A stretch of DNA of 64,000 nucleotides from Streptomyces asoensis (lineage in GTDB: Bacteria > Actinomycetota > Actinomycetes > Streptomycetales > Streptomycetaceae): the NCBI RefSeq assembly GCF_013085465.1, contig NZ_CP049838.1, positions 3,782,001 through 3,846,000 on the forward strand, in the 5' to 3' direction. Numbering within the stretch: position 1 is the stretch's first letter; each line of letters begins with the position of its first letter. The notes beneath the pieces were generated by a model. That model worked only from the letters and a program-made list of their open reading frames with translations, made no database searches and had not been told where the DNA came from. The position numbers and the translations under genes are program-made. Shown in pieces: positions 1 to 8,771 of the stretch.

Positions 1-2
1 GC

Positions 3-593
3 CTTGGCTCCGCCGAGCTGGCGGCCGAGGGCCAGTGGGAGGCGGGCGACCCGAGCAAGGTCGACGATGCTTCCTGGACGCACCTCGGCTCCGTCATCCC
101 CTGGTCGGCCAGCGCCAACAACGGCGCGGCCGTCGGAGACCTGGCCTACTTCCTGGCCGCACTGCGCGCCGACTACAAGCTGTTCGACGCCGTCGGAGAG
201 ATCGCCCCCTGGTCCGGCACCGCAAAGAGCAGCTGGCCGCTGGTGCGCGGACAGTTCGCACACCCGCCCGGCACCGCCCGCACCGCCACCGGTACGGGCA
301 CCGGCCTCAACCTCGGCGCCATCACCGCGGGCAAGCGGCTGTACGCCGCGCTGCACGTGCTGTCCGTGGCCGGCACCGCGGTGCCCACCATCACCGCCCG
401 GGTCGAGTCCAGCGTGGACAACACCTTCGCAGCCCCGACGACCCGGGCCACGTTCACCGCGGCCACCGCAGTCGGCGGGCAGATCCTGCGCACCGACGGG
501 ACCGCCATCACAGACACCTGGTGGCGCGTCGCCTGGACCATCTCGGGCACCACGCCCAGCTTCCTGTTCGTCGGCTCCCTCGGCATCCGATAG
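3..593 (+). CDS. Phage structural protein, probably major tail protein (5' truncated)
   Basis: The reading frame is open from the first bases of the window to a TAG at 593, so the start lies outside. About 196 residues are visible. The C-terminal half is rich in Thr, Ala and beta-prone residues and ends in hydrophobic beta strands (ITDTWWRVAWTISG, then FLFVGSLGI), as in tail-tube or major tail proteins of actinophages. It lies directly upstream of other tail genes and reads the same way. The function is inferred from position and general character; a minor capsid or decoration protein is an alternative. Confidence 0.6.
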   Translation, partial: LGSAELAAEGQWEAGDPSKVDDASWTHLGSVIPWSASANNGAAVGDLAYFLAALRADYKLFDAVGEIAPWSGTAKSSWPLVRGQFAHPPGTARTATGTGTGLNLGAITAGKRLYAALHVLSVAGTAVPTITARVESSVDNTFAAPTTRATFTAATAVGGQILRTDGTAITDTWWRVAWTISGTTPSFLFVGSLGIR

Positions 594-661
594 CCGCCCC
601 GCACCACCCGTAACCCGGCCCGTACCGGGGCCGTCGCCACGCCCTGGAAGGGGACCCCGCC

Positions 662-1072
662 ATGCCCAAGATGGTCCTGCTCGCCCAGTACCTGAGCATC
701 AACGCCAACGTCCTGAACGAGTTCACCAAGAAGGCCGAGATCTCCGTCGAAGTCGAGGACAAGGACGTCACCACCTACGCATCGCTCGGCTGGAAGGAAG
801 TCCTGGGCGGCCTCAAGTCCGGTGAGCTGGGGTGCGACTTCCTCCAGGACTTCGCCGCCACCAAGCTCGACGCGCTCATGTGGCCGCTGCTCGGGCTGGT
901 CGTCCCGTTCGAGGTGCGCGCCGACCAGGCCGCGGTCGGCACGTCCAACCCGAAGTACACCGGCAGCATCCTGATCAAGTCCTGGAACCCCCTCGAGGGA
1001 AGCGTGGGCGACGAGGCCACGGTGGGCGTCAGCTTCCCGACGTCGGGGGCCGTCGTCCGCGCAACGGTCTGA
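662..1072 (+). CDS. Phage tail tube-like protein
   Basis: This 136-residue protein starts at an ATG preceded by AAGGGGA. It contains the patterns SVEVEDKDVTTYASLGWKE and NPKYTGSILI followed by GDEATVGVSFPTSGAV, typical of small tail tube proteins that stack into the tube through beta sandwiches. Its stop overlaps the next start (TGATGG), indicating translational coupling. It lies upstream of the frameshifted chaperone and the tape measure gene, where tail tube genes usually sit. Because the preceding gene also looks like a tail tube protein, which of the two is the major tube subunit is not settled. Confidence 0.6.
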   Translation: MPKMVLLAQYLSINANVLNEFTKKAEISVEVEDKDVTTYASLGWKEVLGGLKSGELGCDFLQDFAATKLDALMWPLLGLVVPFEVRADQAAVGTSNPKYTGSILIKSWNPLEGSVGDEATVGVSFPTSGAVVRATV

Positions 1073-1584
1073 TGGCCGGCGGGGGACCGCCGTTCTCCCT
1101 CGGCGTGGAGACGCACGAGGGCCTGGCCGCCCTCACGCGTGCGATCCGCGCCGAGGAGGACGGCAAGCAGCTGCGCAAAGAGCTGGCCGCGAACATGCGC
1201 GACGCGCTCCGCCCCGGGGCCGCCGAGGCGAAGTCGTCGATCATGTCGCTGTCCTCGGCAGGCCTGCCCACCGCGCCCGCCCTGCGGTCCTCTGTCGCCC
1301 GGAAGATCCGGCCCGAGGTCAAGCTCGGCGGCCGCTGGTCCGGCGCCCGTGTGAAGGCCTTCAAGACCAAGAACGTCCGCGGCTTCCCCAACGCACCGAA
1401 GCGGCTCAACCGGGCGGGCGGGTGGCGGCACCCGGTCTACGGCAACCGTGAGATCTGGGTCCAGCAGCACGGCAAAGTCGACTGGTTCGACCGCGCCTTC
1501 GAGGGCCGCGAGGGCCACTACAAAGAGGCCGTTGAGGCGGCCATGGAGAACATGGCCCAGCGCCTCGCGGCGCGGGCCGGATGA
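1072..1584 (+). CDS. Phage tail completion / minor tail protein (HK97 gp10-like size)
   Basis: This 170-residue, basic, largely helical protein starts at an ATG that overlaps the stop of the tail tube-like gene. The N-terminal third reads as a helix (LTRAIRAEEDGKQLRKELA). The C-terminal part has WVQQ, DWFDRAF and a closing helix ending MAQRLAARAG. Size, charge and the aromatic 'WF-A' region near the C-terminus resemble HK97-gp10-like tail completion proteins, but I cannot confirm homology. It sits inside the tail module, immediately before the assembly chaperone. A general label of phage tail protein is safe. Confidence 0.55.
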   Translation: MAGGGPPFSLGVETHEGLAALTRAIRAEEDGKQLRKELAANMRDALRPGAAEAKSSIMSLSSAGLPTAPALRSSVARKIRPEVKLGGRWSGARVKAFKTKNVRGFPNAPKRLNRAGGWRHPVYGNREIWVQQHGKVDWFDRAFEGREGHYKEAVEAAMENMAQRLAARAG

Positions 1585-1594
1585 GGAGAGAGAC

Positions 1595-2005
1595 GTGTTC
1601 CTGGTCTACGCGCAAGAGGGCACCGAAGAGCCCAAGCGGTGGCGGTACAACCCCCGCCGGATCATGTCGGCGGAGCGGGAGAACATCGAGCGGCTGACCG
1701 GTCGCACCTGGACCGAGTTCACCAAGGACGTCGTCCAGGGCAGCAGCATCTGCCGGCGGGCGCTGCTGTTCACCTTCCAGAAGCGCGACCATCCCGGGAT
1801 CAGGTTCGACGACATCGACTTCGCCTGGGAGGAGCTGACGCTCGAGTACTCCAAGGGCGAGCTGAAGCAGATGCGCGACGCGGCCGCCGAGTCGGCGCCG
1901 GCCGAGATGCGCGCGGCCGTCCTCGCCCGGATCGACGGGCAGATCGAGGCGGCCCCCGATGACCCGGAGGAAGAGGGAAAAGCCCAGCCGCCCGTCGCCG
2001 AGTAA
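1595..2005 (+). CDS. Tail assembly chaperone, short form (gpG-like)
   Basis: This 136-residue acidic protein starts at GTG 1595, 11 nt after the previous stop and preceded by GAGGAGAG. It ends with an acidic, low-complexity tail (DDPEEEGKAQ). In tailed phages the gene between the tail tube and the tape measure makes a chaperone in two forms: this zero-frame product and a rarer -1 frameshifted extension. The zero frame stops at 2005. A slippery heptamer lies at 1975-1981, and an open -1 frame runs on to 2160. Position, length and the slippery site together make the assignment strong even without a similarity search. Confidence 0.8.
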   Translation: MFLVYAQEGTEEPKRWRYNPRRIMSAERENIERLTGRTWTEFTKDVVQGSSICRRALLFTFQKRDHPGIRFDDIDFAWEELTLEYSKGELKQMRDAAAESAPAEMRAAVLARIDGQIEAAPDDPEEEGKAQPPVAE

Positions 2006-2160
2006 GGCGCCTGGGCGACGCCGCGCACCTGCTGCACATCCGCCCCTGGGAGTGGGAGCTGATGACGGCCGAGCAGGAAGACGCGGTCCTGGACTGGCTC
2101 GACGCCTACCAGAAGGCGCAGCAAGAGGCCGCGGAAAGACTGAAGAGCAGGGGCCGCTGA
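1595..2160 (+). CDS. Tail assembly chaperone, -1 frameshifted long form (gpGT-like)
   Basis: The predicted fusion reads in frame from 1595 to the slippery heptamer GGGAAAA (1975-1981), slips back one base, and continues in the -1 frame to a TGA at 2158-2160. The extension is about 59 residues and contains a hydrophobic/aromatic stretch (LLHIRPWEWELMTAEQED) followed by an amphipathic helix (WLDAYQKAQQEAAERL). It has no plausible start of its own. The tape measure start follows 28 nt later. Such extended forms bind the tape measure protein during tail assembly in lambda-like phages (family knowledge). The frameshift itself is inferred from the sequence. Confidence 0.75.
1975..1981 (+). promoter_or_regulatory. 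Programmed -1 ribosomal frameshift site G_GGA_AAA
   Basis: Read in the frame starting at 1595, the codons here are GGA AAA preceded by G. This fits the X_XXY_YYZ slippery pattern exactly. Slipping back one base re-pairs as GGG AAA and opens a frame that stays open to 2160, while the zero frame stops 22 nt downstream of the site. GGGAAAA is one of the commonest slippery heptamers in phage tail chaperone genes. A downstream stimulatory structure was not worked out. Confidence 0.8.
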
Positions 2161-2188
2161 CCCCTGGTGAAACGGGAGGTCAGCGGTC

Positions 2189-4519
2189 ATGAGCGATACA
2201 TCCCTGGTGTTCAACCTGGTCGCACGGGACCGTACCGAGGAGGGACTCTCCTCGGCGCGGGAACGCTTCGACCAGGTCGCCACCGGCATCGGTGCGGGGG
2301 CCGGCGTCGCGCTCGGCGCGAGCCTCGTGCAGAGCATCAGCATCGACCAGGCCAACGACAAGTTGGCCGCCCAGCTAGGGCTGACCGAGTCGGAGTCAGC
2401 CCGCATCGGCGACGTGGCCGGCGACCTGTACGCCAACGCGTACGGCGAGTCGATGGAACAGGTCAACACCGCGGTCGGCTCGGTCATGTCGTCCATCGAC
2501 GGCATGTCCACCGCCTCGAGCGCCGCCCTGGAGGGCGCGACCGAGAGCGCCCTGAACTTCGCGTCGACCTTCGACATCGAGGTCGACCGGGCGGTGCAGA
2601 GCGTGGGCACGCTCATCAACTCGGGCCTGGCTACGAACGCGACCCAGGCGTTCGACCTGATCACGGCCGCCTCGCAGCGGGTGCCGGCCTCGCTGCGGGA
2701 GGACGTCCTCGACGCGTCCGATGAGTACTCCAGCTTCTTCCGCACCCTCGGCTACAGCGGTGAGCAGTCGTTCGCGCTGCTCGTCGACGCGTCCTCGAAG
2801 GGCGCGATCGGCATCGACAAGGCGGGCGACGCCGTCAAGGAGTTCACGGTCCTGTCGACGGACATGTCCGCGAAGTCGGTGGCCGCATACGACTCCATCG
2901 GCCTGGATGCCCAGACCATGGCGAACAAGATCCTGGCCGGTGGGTCGACAGCCCAGGGCGCCACCCAGCAGATCATCGACGGCCTGCTCAGCATCAAGGA
3001 CCCGGCCACCCAGGCCAACGCCGCCATCAGCCTCTTCGGCACGCCGCTCGAGGACATGAACGTCCAGGACATCCCCGCGTTCCTCACCGGCCTGAAGGGC
3101 GCGTCGGGATCGATGGACGACTTCGCGGGCGCGGCAAAGCGCAGTGGGGACGCCCTCAACGACAACGCCGGCGTCGCGGTGGAGGAGTTCCACCGCAAGC
3201 TGATGAGCAAGCTCACCGAGATCACCGGCGGATTCGTCGCGTTCGCCATGGACAACCGGTCCGTATTCGAGCCGCTCGCCTACACCCTCGCCGGGCTGGC
3301 CGCCACGGTCCTCGTCGTCAAGGCCGCCATGACGACCTACGCGGCCGTCTCCTCCGTGGTCGCCGGGGCCAACGCGATCATCTCTTCGTCCGCGTGGGGC
3401 GTGATCGTCGGATGGATCCGGATGAACGCCGTGGGCCTGGCCGCGTACATCCGCATCGGCGCGGGCGCGGTGGCGTCCGCCGCGACGACGGCTGCCGCCT
3501 GGACCGGCTCCGCGCTGGTGTCGATCGGGACATGGATCCTGGCCGTCCTGCGCGCCAGCGCAACGGCCGTCGTCCAGTTCGCGCTGATGGCCGCGCGGGC
3601 GGTCGCCTGGGCCGCGGTCATGGCCGCACAGTGGCTGATCGCCATGGGCCCGATCGGCTGGATCATCCTTGCCGTGGCCGGACTGGTCGCGCTGATCGTC
3701 GTGTACTGGGACCAGATCAAAGCCTGGACGCTCGCCGCCTGGGACTGGGTCGTCGGAAAGCTGATCTGGGCGAAGGACATGATGATCTCCGCCTTCATGA
3801 ACTTCACCCTGATTGGCCTGTTGATCAGCCACTGGTCGAGCATCAAGGCCACCGCGATCTCCTGGTGGAACGGGATCGTCAACTGGGTGAAGGGCATCCC
3901 GGGAAAGGTCTACAGCGCGTTCCTCAACTGGACTGTCCTCGGCCTGATCATCAAGCACTGGTCGTCCATCAAGACGGCCACGGTGAACAAGGCCACCGAG
4001 ATGATCAACTGGGTGCGGGGGATCCCGGGCCGGGTGAAGGCGGGGCTTGGGAACATGGGGACCCTGCTCTACAACAGCGGCGCATCCATGATCAACGGAT
4101 TCATCAACGGGATCAAAGCCAAGATCGGGCAGGTCCGGGACGCGGCCTCCTCGGTCGTCAGCGCGGCGCGTGACTTCTTCCCCTTCAGCCCCGCCAAGGA
4201 AGGGCCGTTCGCCGGCCGCGGCTACACCTCGTACTCCGGTGAGGCGCTGGTCGATGCTTTCCGGGGCGGCATCATCGGCCAGATCCCCGCCCTTCAGTCC
4301 ACCCTGAACGGCCTCCCGGGGGTGGCCCCTCAGTCCGTCCAGGCCGCACCTCTCACGGCCGGTATGGCGCCTGCCCTCGGGGCGTCCGCGGGCGGTGGCG
4401 TTCAGCGCCTGATCGTCGACGTGCGCGGCGCGGACGAGGACCTCAAGCGCTTGTTCCGCAAGATCGTGCGTCTCGACGGCGGGGGCTCCACGGGGGACGC
4501 CTTCGACCGGCGCCGCTAG
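2189..4519 (+). CDS. Phage tail tape measure protein
   Basis: This 776-residue protein starts at an ATG preceded by GGGAGG. The N-terminal region is helical and Ala/Ser-rich (DRTEEGLSSARERFDQ). Residues 360-530 form a long series of hydrophobic, Ala/Val/Ile-rich segments (AYTLAGLAATVLVVKAAM, GWIILAVAGLVALIVVY), and repeated WSSIK/W-NGI motifs follow. This is the classic tape measure layout. The protein sets tail length and is threaded through the tube; at the usual ~0.15 nm per residue it would predict a tail a little over 100 nm. It directly follows the frameshifted chaperone and precedes the large tail-tip protein. Confidence 0.88.
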   Translation: MSDTSLVFNLVARDRTEEGLSSARERFDQVATGIGAGAGVALGASLVQSISIDQANDKLAAQLGLTESESARIGDVAGDLYANAYGESMEQVNTAVGSVMSSIDGMSTASSAALEGATESALNFASTFDIEVDRAVQSVGTLINSGLATNATQAFDLITAASQRVPASLREDVLDASDEYSSFFRTLGYSGEQSFALLVDASSKGAIGIDKAGDAVKEFTVLSTDMSAKSVAAYDSIGLDAQTMANKILAGGSTAQGATQQIIDGLLSIKDPATQANAAISLFGTPLEDMNVQDIPAFLTGLKGASGSMDDFAGAAKRSGDALNDNAGVAVEEFHRKLMSKLTEITGGFVAFAMDNRSVFEPLAYTLAGLAATVLVVKAAMTTYAAVSSVVAGANAIISSSAWGVIVGWIRMNAVGLAAYIRIGAGAVASAATTAAAWTGSALVSIGTWILAVLRASATAVVQFALMAARAVAWAAVMAAQWLIAMGPIGWIILAVAGLVALIVVYWDQIKAWTLAAWDWVVGKLIWAKDMMISAFMNFTLIGLLISHWSSIKATAISWWNGIVNWVKGIPGKVYSAFLNWTVLGLIIKHWSSIKTATVNKATEMINWVRGIPGRVKAGLGNMGTLLYNSGASMINGFINGIKAKIGQVRDAASSVVSAARDFFPFSPAKEGPFAGRGYTSYSGEALVDAFRGGIIGQIPALQSTLNGLPGVAPQSVQAAPLTAGMAPALGASAGGGVQRLIVDVRGADEDLKRLFRKIVRLDGGGSTGDAFDRRR

Positions 4520-4534
4520 AAAGGAGGCCACGCT

Positions 4535-7500
4535 GTGGCGTTCCCGCAGACTCCGCTCGACATCCAGGCCGACCTGAAGATCGGCGGTGTCTGGCAGAAC
4601 ATCACCGCCGATGTCTTCACCCGCGACCTGATGACCATCATCCGCGGGCGCCCCGACGAGGGCTCGCGCTCCGACCCGGGCAAGCTGAAGCTCACGCTCA
4701 ACAACGGGCGCAGCAAGGTCAACCCGGCGGTCTCCGGCCGCTACAGCGACGGCAACCCCCTGTCGGACCTGTACGGCTACATCGGCCGCAACACCCCGGT
4801 CCGGGTGCATCTGCCCGCGAGCACATCTCACCTCGAGCTGGACGGTGACCCGGCCGGCTACGTCTCCACCCCGCACGTCGCGGCACTGAACATCACCGGC
4901 GACCTGGACGTGCGCGCCGAGTTCGACGCTGACATGACGCTGACCGCCGGCAACCTCGGCATCCTCGGCAAGTGGGGCACCGTCGACGCCGACCGCTCTT
5001 GGTTCCTGCGCTACTTCGACGGCAACATCACCTTCATCTGGCTCGACTCCGGCGCCCTCGTGCACTCCACGAACATCAGCATCGAGCGCTACGGCGGCGC
5101 GGTCCTGCGCGTCACCCTCGACGTCGACAACGGCGCGTCCGGGCACACGGTGCGCTTCTACCAGGGCGACACCATCACCGGCCCGTGGACCCAGCTCTTC
5201 ACGGATATCGTCGGCGCCGGCACGACCAGTCTCCAGTCGACCACCAGCGCGCTGCGCATCGGGCCGAGCGATGCCTCGACCACCCCGCCGAGGACGCCGT
5301 TCGTCGGGAACGCAACGCGCTTCCAGGTTCGCTCCGGCATCGACGGAACCCTCGTCGCCGACGCAGACTTCCGCCCCCTGGCGCACGGCGCCGCAGGCTT
5401 CACCGACTCCGTCGGCCGGGTGTGGACCGTCAATGGCACGGCCACGGTACGCAAGCGCTCGGACCGGATGGTCGGGGAGATCTCCACCTGGCCGCCCCGG
5501 TGGGACGTCTCGGGGAACGACCGCTGGGTACCGGTCGAGGCGGCCGGGATCCTGCGCCGCCTGGGCCAGGGCGCCGCCGCTCTCCAGTCCCCGCTGCGCC
5601 GCCGCATCCCCGCCTACAGCCCGCTCGCCTACTGGCCGCTGGAGGAGGGCGCACAGGCCACCCGCGCGTACTCGCCGATCCCCGGCGTCGCACCGCTCAC
5701 GCTGACCGGCGTCAACTGGGCGGCCAACAGCGACCTGATCTCATCCGGCCCGCTGCCCGTGTGGGCGGCCGGCACCGGGCCGTCCGCCGTCATGCAGGGC
5801 ACCGTGCCCGCCCCGGCCGGAGCGACGACCGGCTGGCAGGTTGCATGGGTCTACCGGCTGGACACCCCGCCACCCACCACCCTGCGCACGATCATGCGGA
5901 TCAACACCACCGGCACCGTGCGCGAGTGGCGCATCCAGTCCAAGGACAGCCAGTCCAAGATCTTCGGCGTAGACATCGACGGCAACACCGTCGTCGACCA
6001 GGGCATCGGCACCAGCAACAACATCTTCGGCACGTGGGTGGCCTCCCACTTCCGCGTCTCCGAATCGGGCGGCACCGTCACCTACACCGTCGTCTGGTCG
6101 GACATCCACGGCAGCGCCGGCTCCTACACCAACACGGTGGCGGCCACCGCGGGCCGGGTGACCAACGTCGGCTCTCCGCCGGGAGGGTTCTCCTCCGAGC
6201 TGGACGGCATGGCCATGGGGCACATCGCCGTTTTCGGCACCACCACGACGTCCGCCTACACCAGCGCCCTGGACGCGTGGACGCCCGAGTACGCAGGGCA
6301 GCGCATGGTGCGCCTGGGCAGCGAGGAGAACGTGCCCGTCAGCGTGCGCGGAGTCATCGCCGACCAGGAGGAGATGGGCGCGCAGCGCATGCTCACCCTG
6401 CTCGAGCTGTTCGGCGAGTGCGGCGACTCCGACGGCGGCATCCTCATGGAGCACCGGTCCCGCCCGTCTCTGCGGTACCGCGGCCGCACCACGATGTACA
6501 ACCAGAGCCCGGCTCTGACCCTCAGCTACACCACGGACGGCGAGATCGCCCCGCCGCTGGAGCCGATCGCCGATGACGCCGACGTCAACAACGACGTCAC
6601 GGTCACCCGCATCGACGGCAGCTCGGCGCGCGTGGTCCTCGAGGACGGGCCCCTGTCCGTGCAGGCCCCGCCCGACGGCATCGGCCGCTACGACACCAGC
6701 GTGCAGCGCTCGCTCGCTACCGACGAGCAGGCCGGGCCGATCGCCGGATGGCTGCTGCACCTCGGCACATGGGATGCCCCCCGCTATCCGGTCGTTCACG
6801 TCGACCTGGCCGCCGCCCCGCACCTGGCCGACGCCGTCATGGCCGTCGACCAGGGCGACGTCATCCGCCTCACCGACCTGCCCGCCGACGTGCCGCCGGG
6901 CGACGTCGACCTGATCGTGCAGGGCTACAGCGAGAGCTTCGACCAGTACGGGTGGGACTGGTACGCCGCGTGCACGCCGGCCGCACCGTGGACCGTCGGA
7001 GTCGTCGGCGACACCAACCGCGGGCGGGCCGACACCGCGGGCACCGTGCTCGCCGCGGCCGCCACGTCCACGGCCACCGCGCTGCACTTCCTCACCACCG
7101 CACAGCAGCGGTGGGTCACCACCGCGATCCGCCCGGGCGCGTTCCCGTTCGATGTCCGCCTGGGCGGCGAAGTCGTCACCGCCACGGCGATCACCCCGTG
7201 GCTGAACGACCTCTTCAGCAGGACCGTGTCGAACGGCTGGGGGTCGCCCAACTCGGGCCCGGCCTGGACCGTCGTCGGCGGCTCGGCGTCGGACTTCAGC
7301 GTCGGCTCCGGCTACGGCACGCAGCTGCTGGCCACCGTCGACGTCAGCCGCCGCGTCTCCATCCCGGCCGTGCACGCCGACTTCGACATGTACTGCGACG
7401 TCAGCACCTCGGCGACGGCCACCGGCGACAGCCTGTACGCGGCGCCCACCGCGCGCATGCTGGACAGCGACAACATGTACATGGCCAGGGTGGCCTTCAC

Positions 7501-7915
7501 CACGGCCAACGCCGCCACGGTCGTACTGCGCAAGTTGGTCGCGGGCGTCGGTACGGACCTCGGGACGTACACCGTGCCCGGCTACACCCACACCGCCGGC
7601 GCCTTCATCCGGCTCCGCTTCCAGGCCACCGGCAGTGCCCTGCGGGTGAAGGCCTGGCCCGCCACGCAGGCCGAGCCGGATGTGTGGCACATCGCCGCCA
7701 GCGACACCTCGATCACGGCGGCCAACTCGTTCGGCACCAGGTCGATCCGGGTGACCGGCAACACCAATGGCGCCACCGCAGCCATCCGTTATGCCAATTT
7801 CATCGTGGTCAATCCGCAGACCGTGACGGCCACCCGGTCCGTCAACGGCATCGTCAAGGCCCAGACCGCGGGGACCGGCGTGCGGCTGGCCACCCCGTGC
7901 ATCGTCCCCCTGTAG
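4535..7915 (+). CDS. Large phage tail-tip / receptor-binding protein with lectin-like folds
   Basis: This 1126-residue protein starts at GTG 4535, 6 nt after a near-perfect AAAGGAGG ribosome binding site. Residues 1-95 resemble the N-terminus of distal tail proteins. Residues ~100-290, ~360-560 and ~895-1110 are three beta-rich stretches that look like concanavalin/LamG-type sandwiches. The second begins YSPLAYWPLEEG, a common entry to LamG-like domains. Residues ~650-830 hold an Asp/Val-rich domain of the kind found in baseplate hub proteins. It follows the tape measure gene, as distal tail and receptor-binding genes do. Binding to the cell-wall glycan is an inference. Confidence 0.7.
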   Translation: MAFPQTPLDIQADLKIGGVWQNITADVFTRDLMTIIRGRPDEGSRSDPGKLKLTLNNGRSKVNPAVSGRYSDGNPLSDLYGYIGRNTPVRVHLPASTSHLELDGDPAGYVSTPHVAALNITGDLDVRAEFDADMTLTAGNLGILGKWGTVDADRSWFLRYFDGNITFIWLDSGALVHSTNISIERYGGAVLRVTLDVDNGASGHTVRFYQGDTITGPWTQLFTDIVGAGTTSLQSTTSALRIGPSDASTTPPRTPFVGNATRFQVRSGIDGTLVADADFRPLAHGAAGFTDSVGRVWTVNGTATVRKRSDRMVGEISTWPPRWDVSGNDRWVPVEAAGILRRLGQGAAALQSPLRRRIPAYSPLAYWPLEEGAQATRAYSPIPGVAPLTLTGVNWAANSDLISSGPLPVWAAGTGPSAVMQGTVPAPAGATTGWQVAWVYRLDTPPPTTLRTIMRINTTGTVREWRIQSKDSQSKIFGVDIDGNTVVDQGIGTSNNIFGTWVASHFRVSESGGTVTYTVVWSDIHGSAGSYTNTVAATAGRVTNVGSPPGGFSSELDGMAMGHIAVFGTTTTSAYTSALDAWTPEYAGQRMVRLGSEENVPVSVRGVIADQEEMGAQRMLTLLELFGECGDSDGGILMEHRSRPSLRYRGRTTMYNQSPALTLSYTTDGEIAPPLEPIADDADVNNDVTVTRIDGSSARVVLEDGPLSVQAPPDGIGRYDTSVQRSLATDEQAGPIAGWLLHLGTWDAPRYPVVHVDLAAAPHLADAVMAVDQGDVIRLTDLPADVPPGDVDLIVQGYSESFDQYGWDWYAACTPAAPWTVGVVGDTNRGRADTAGTVLAAAATSTATALHFLTTAQQRWVTTAIRPGAFPFDVRLGGEVVTATAITPWLNDLFSRTVSNGWGSPNSGPAWTVVGGSASDFSVGSGYGTQLLATVDVSRRVSIPAVHADFDMYCDVSTSATATGDSLYAAPTARMLDSDNMYMARVAFTTANAATVVLRKLVAGVGTDLGTYTVPGYTHTAGAFIRLRFQATGSALRVKAWPATQAEPDVWHIAASDTSITAANSFGTRSIRVTGNTNGATAAIRYANFIVVNPQTVTATRSVNGIVKAQTAGTGVRLATPCIVPL

Positions 7916-7927
7916 GAGGCCTTCACC

Positions 7928-8437
7928 ATGTCTCAGTGGCCGCAGATCTTCGCGGGCGACCTGCTCGACGCGGACCTGCTCATGTCGATGGTGCCGCTCG
8001 ACGCCCGCAAGTCGGTGTCCACGTCCAGGGCGTCCAACATCGTGGTGGCCGCAGACCCGGAGCTGGTGCTCACGGTCGCGGCCAACGCCGAGTACCGCAT
8101 CGAGTTCTACTTCCGGATCTCCGGCGACCCGGCCGCCGACATGGACATCAAGTTCACCGTCCCGTCCGGGGCGACCGGGTCGTACACGGTGACGGGCCGC
8201 CTGGCCGGCACCTCCGTCGCGGACTCCGACGCACGTACCTCCACCCGTATCGCGTTCGGCGTGGAGACCCAGTTCTCGACTCCGTCCACCGCGGCCGCCC
8301 AGGCCAACCACGGGGCCGGCCGACTCATCACAATCAACGGCGGGACCGTTTCCATCGACTGGGCGCAGACCGTGTCGAACGGCACCGCGAGCGTCATGGA
8401 AGCCGACTCGTGGATCTCCCTCCGCCGCATCGCCTGA
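7928..8437 (+). CDS. Minor phage tail protein, beta-rich
   Basis: This 169-residue protein has an ATG preceded by GGAGG, 12 nt after the previous stop. It begins MSQWPQIFAGDLLDADLL, a phrase typical of short tail-tip proteins encoded just after the large receptor-binding protein in Streptomyces phages. The rest alternates short beta strands (RIEFYFRISG, TGSYTVTGRLAGTS) and ends in VSIDWAQTVSNG. No enzymatic motif is visible. It is most likely a tail fibre or tip-associated structural protein. Confidence 0.6.
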   Translation: MSQWPQIFAGDLLDADLLMSMVPLDARKSVSTSRASNIVVAADPELVLTVAANAEYRIEFYFRISGDPAADMDIKFTVPSGATGSYTVTGRLAGTSVADSDARTSTRIAFGVETQFSTPSTAAAQANHGAGRLITINGGTVSIDWAQTVSNGTASVMEADSWISLRRIA

Positions 8438-8447
8438 GAGGCACCGC

Positions 8448-8705
8448 ATGCCCGTCATAACCAGCCGCCTCGAGGCCGTCCAGTACGACGGCACCAACGG
8501 CGCGTTCATCGCCTCCGAGTTCCTCAGCAGCACGACAGTGGGCAGCGACGACGGCCAGCTCCTGGCCCTCGTCGACGGCACGAACGACCCCCAGGTACGC
8601 CTCGGCTGGTGGGTGATCCGGCAAGCCATCAGCGTCGGACTGTTCCAGTACCTCGGCACCTACAACGACGACGACTTCCGGGCCCGGTACGCCGAACTGC
8701 CGTAA
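8448..8705 (+). CDS. Small phage protein of unknown function
   Basis: This 85-residue protein starts at an ATG preceded by GAGAGG, 10 nt after the upstream gene. It has no signal peptide or membrane segment. It contains LEAVQYDGTNGAFI near the start and WWVIRQAISVGLF near the end, and closes with an acidic YNDDDFRARY. Its position between the tail-tip genes and the endolysin suggests a late gene, perhaps a tail accessory protein. I do not recognise the family. Confidence 0.6.
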   Translation: MPVITSRLEAVQYDGTNGAFIASEFLSSTTVGSDDGQLLALVDGTNDPQVRLGWWVIRQAISVGLFQYLGTYNDDDFRARYAELP

Positions 8706-8726
8706 CCCGCCCGCCCCTACCGAACA

Positions 8727-8752
8727 CGCCCCGCGCCGACGGCCGGGGCGTT
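8727..8752 (+). terminator. Hairpin between tail and lysis genes
   Basis: The inverted repeat CGCCCCG (8727-8733) and CGGGGCG (8744-8750), with a 10-nt loop, is followed by only two Ts. It lies between the end of the structural genes and the endolysin start, so it may attenuate transcription rather than stop it. Confidence 0.45.
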
Positions 8753-8771
8753 CCTCATGTCTGGAGCACCC

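Noticed and set aside
2396..5386. A 996-residue open frame on the minus strand opposite the tape measure and tail genes
   Set aside because: It is rich in Arg, Gly, Asp and Val from antisense codon bias, has no ribosome site, and lies opposite well-supported phage genes.
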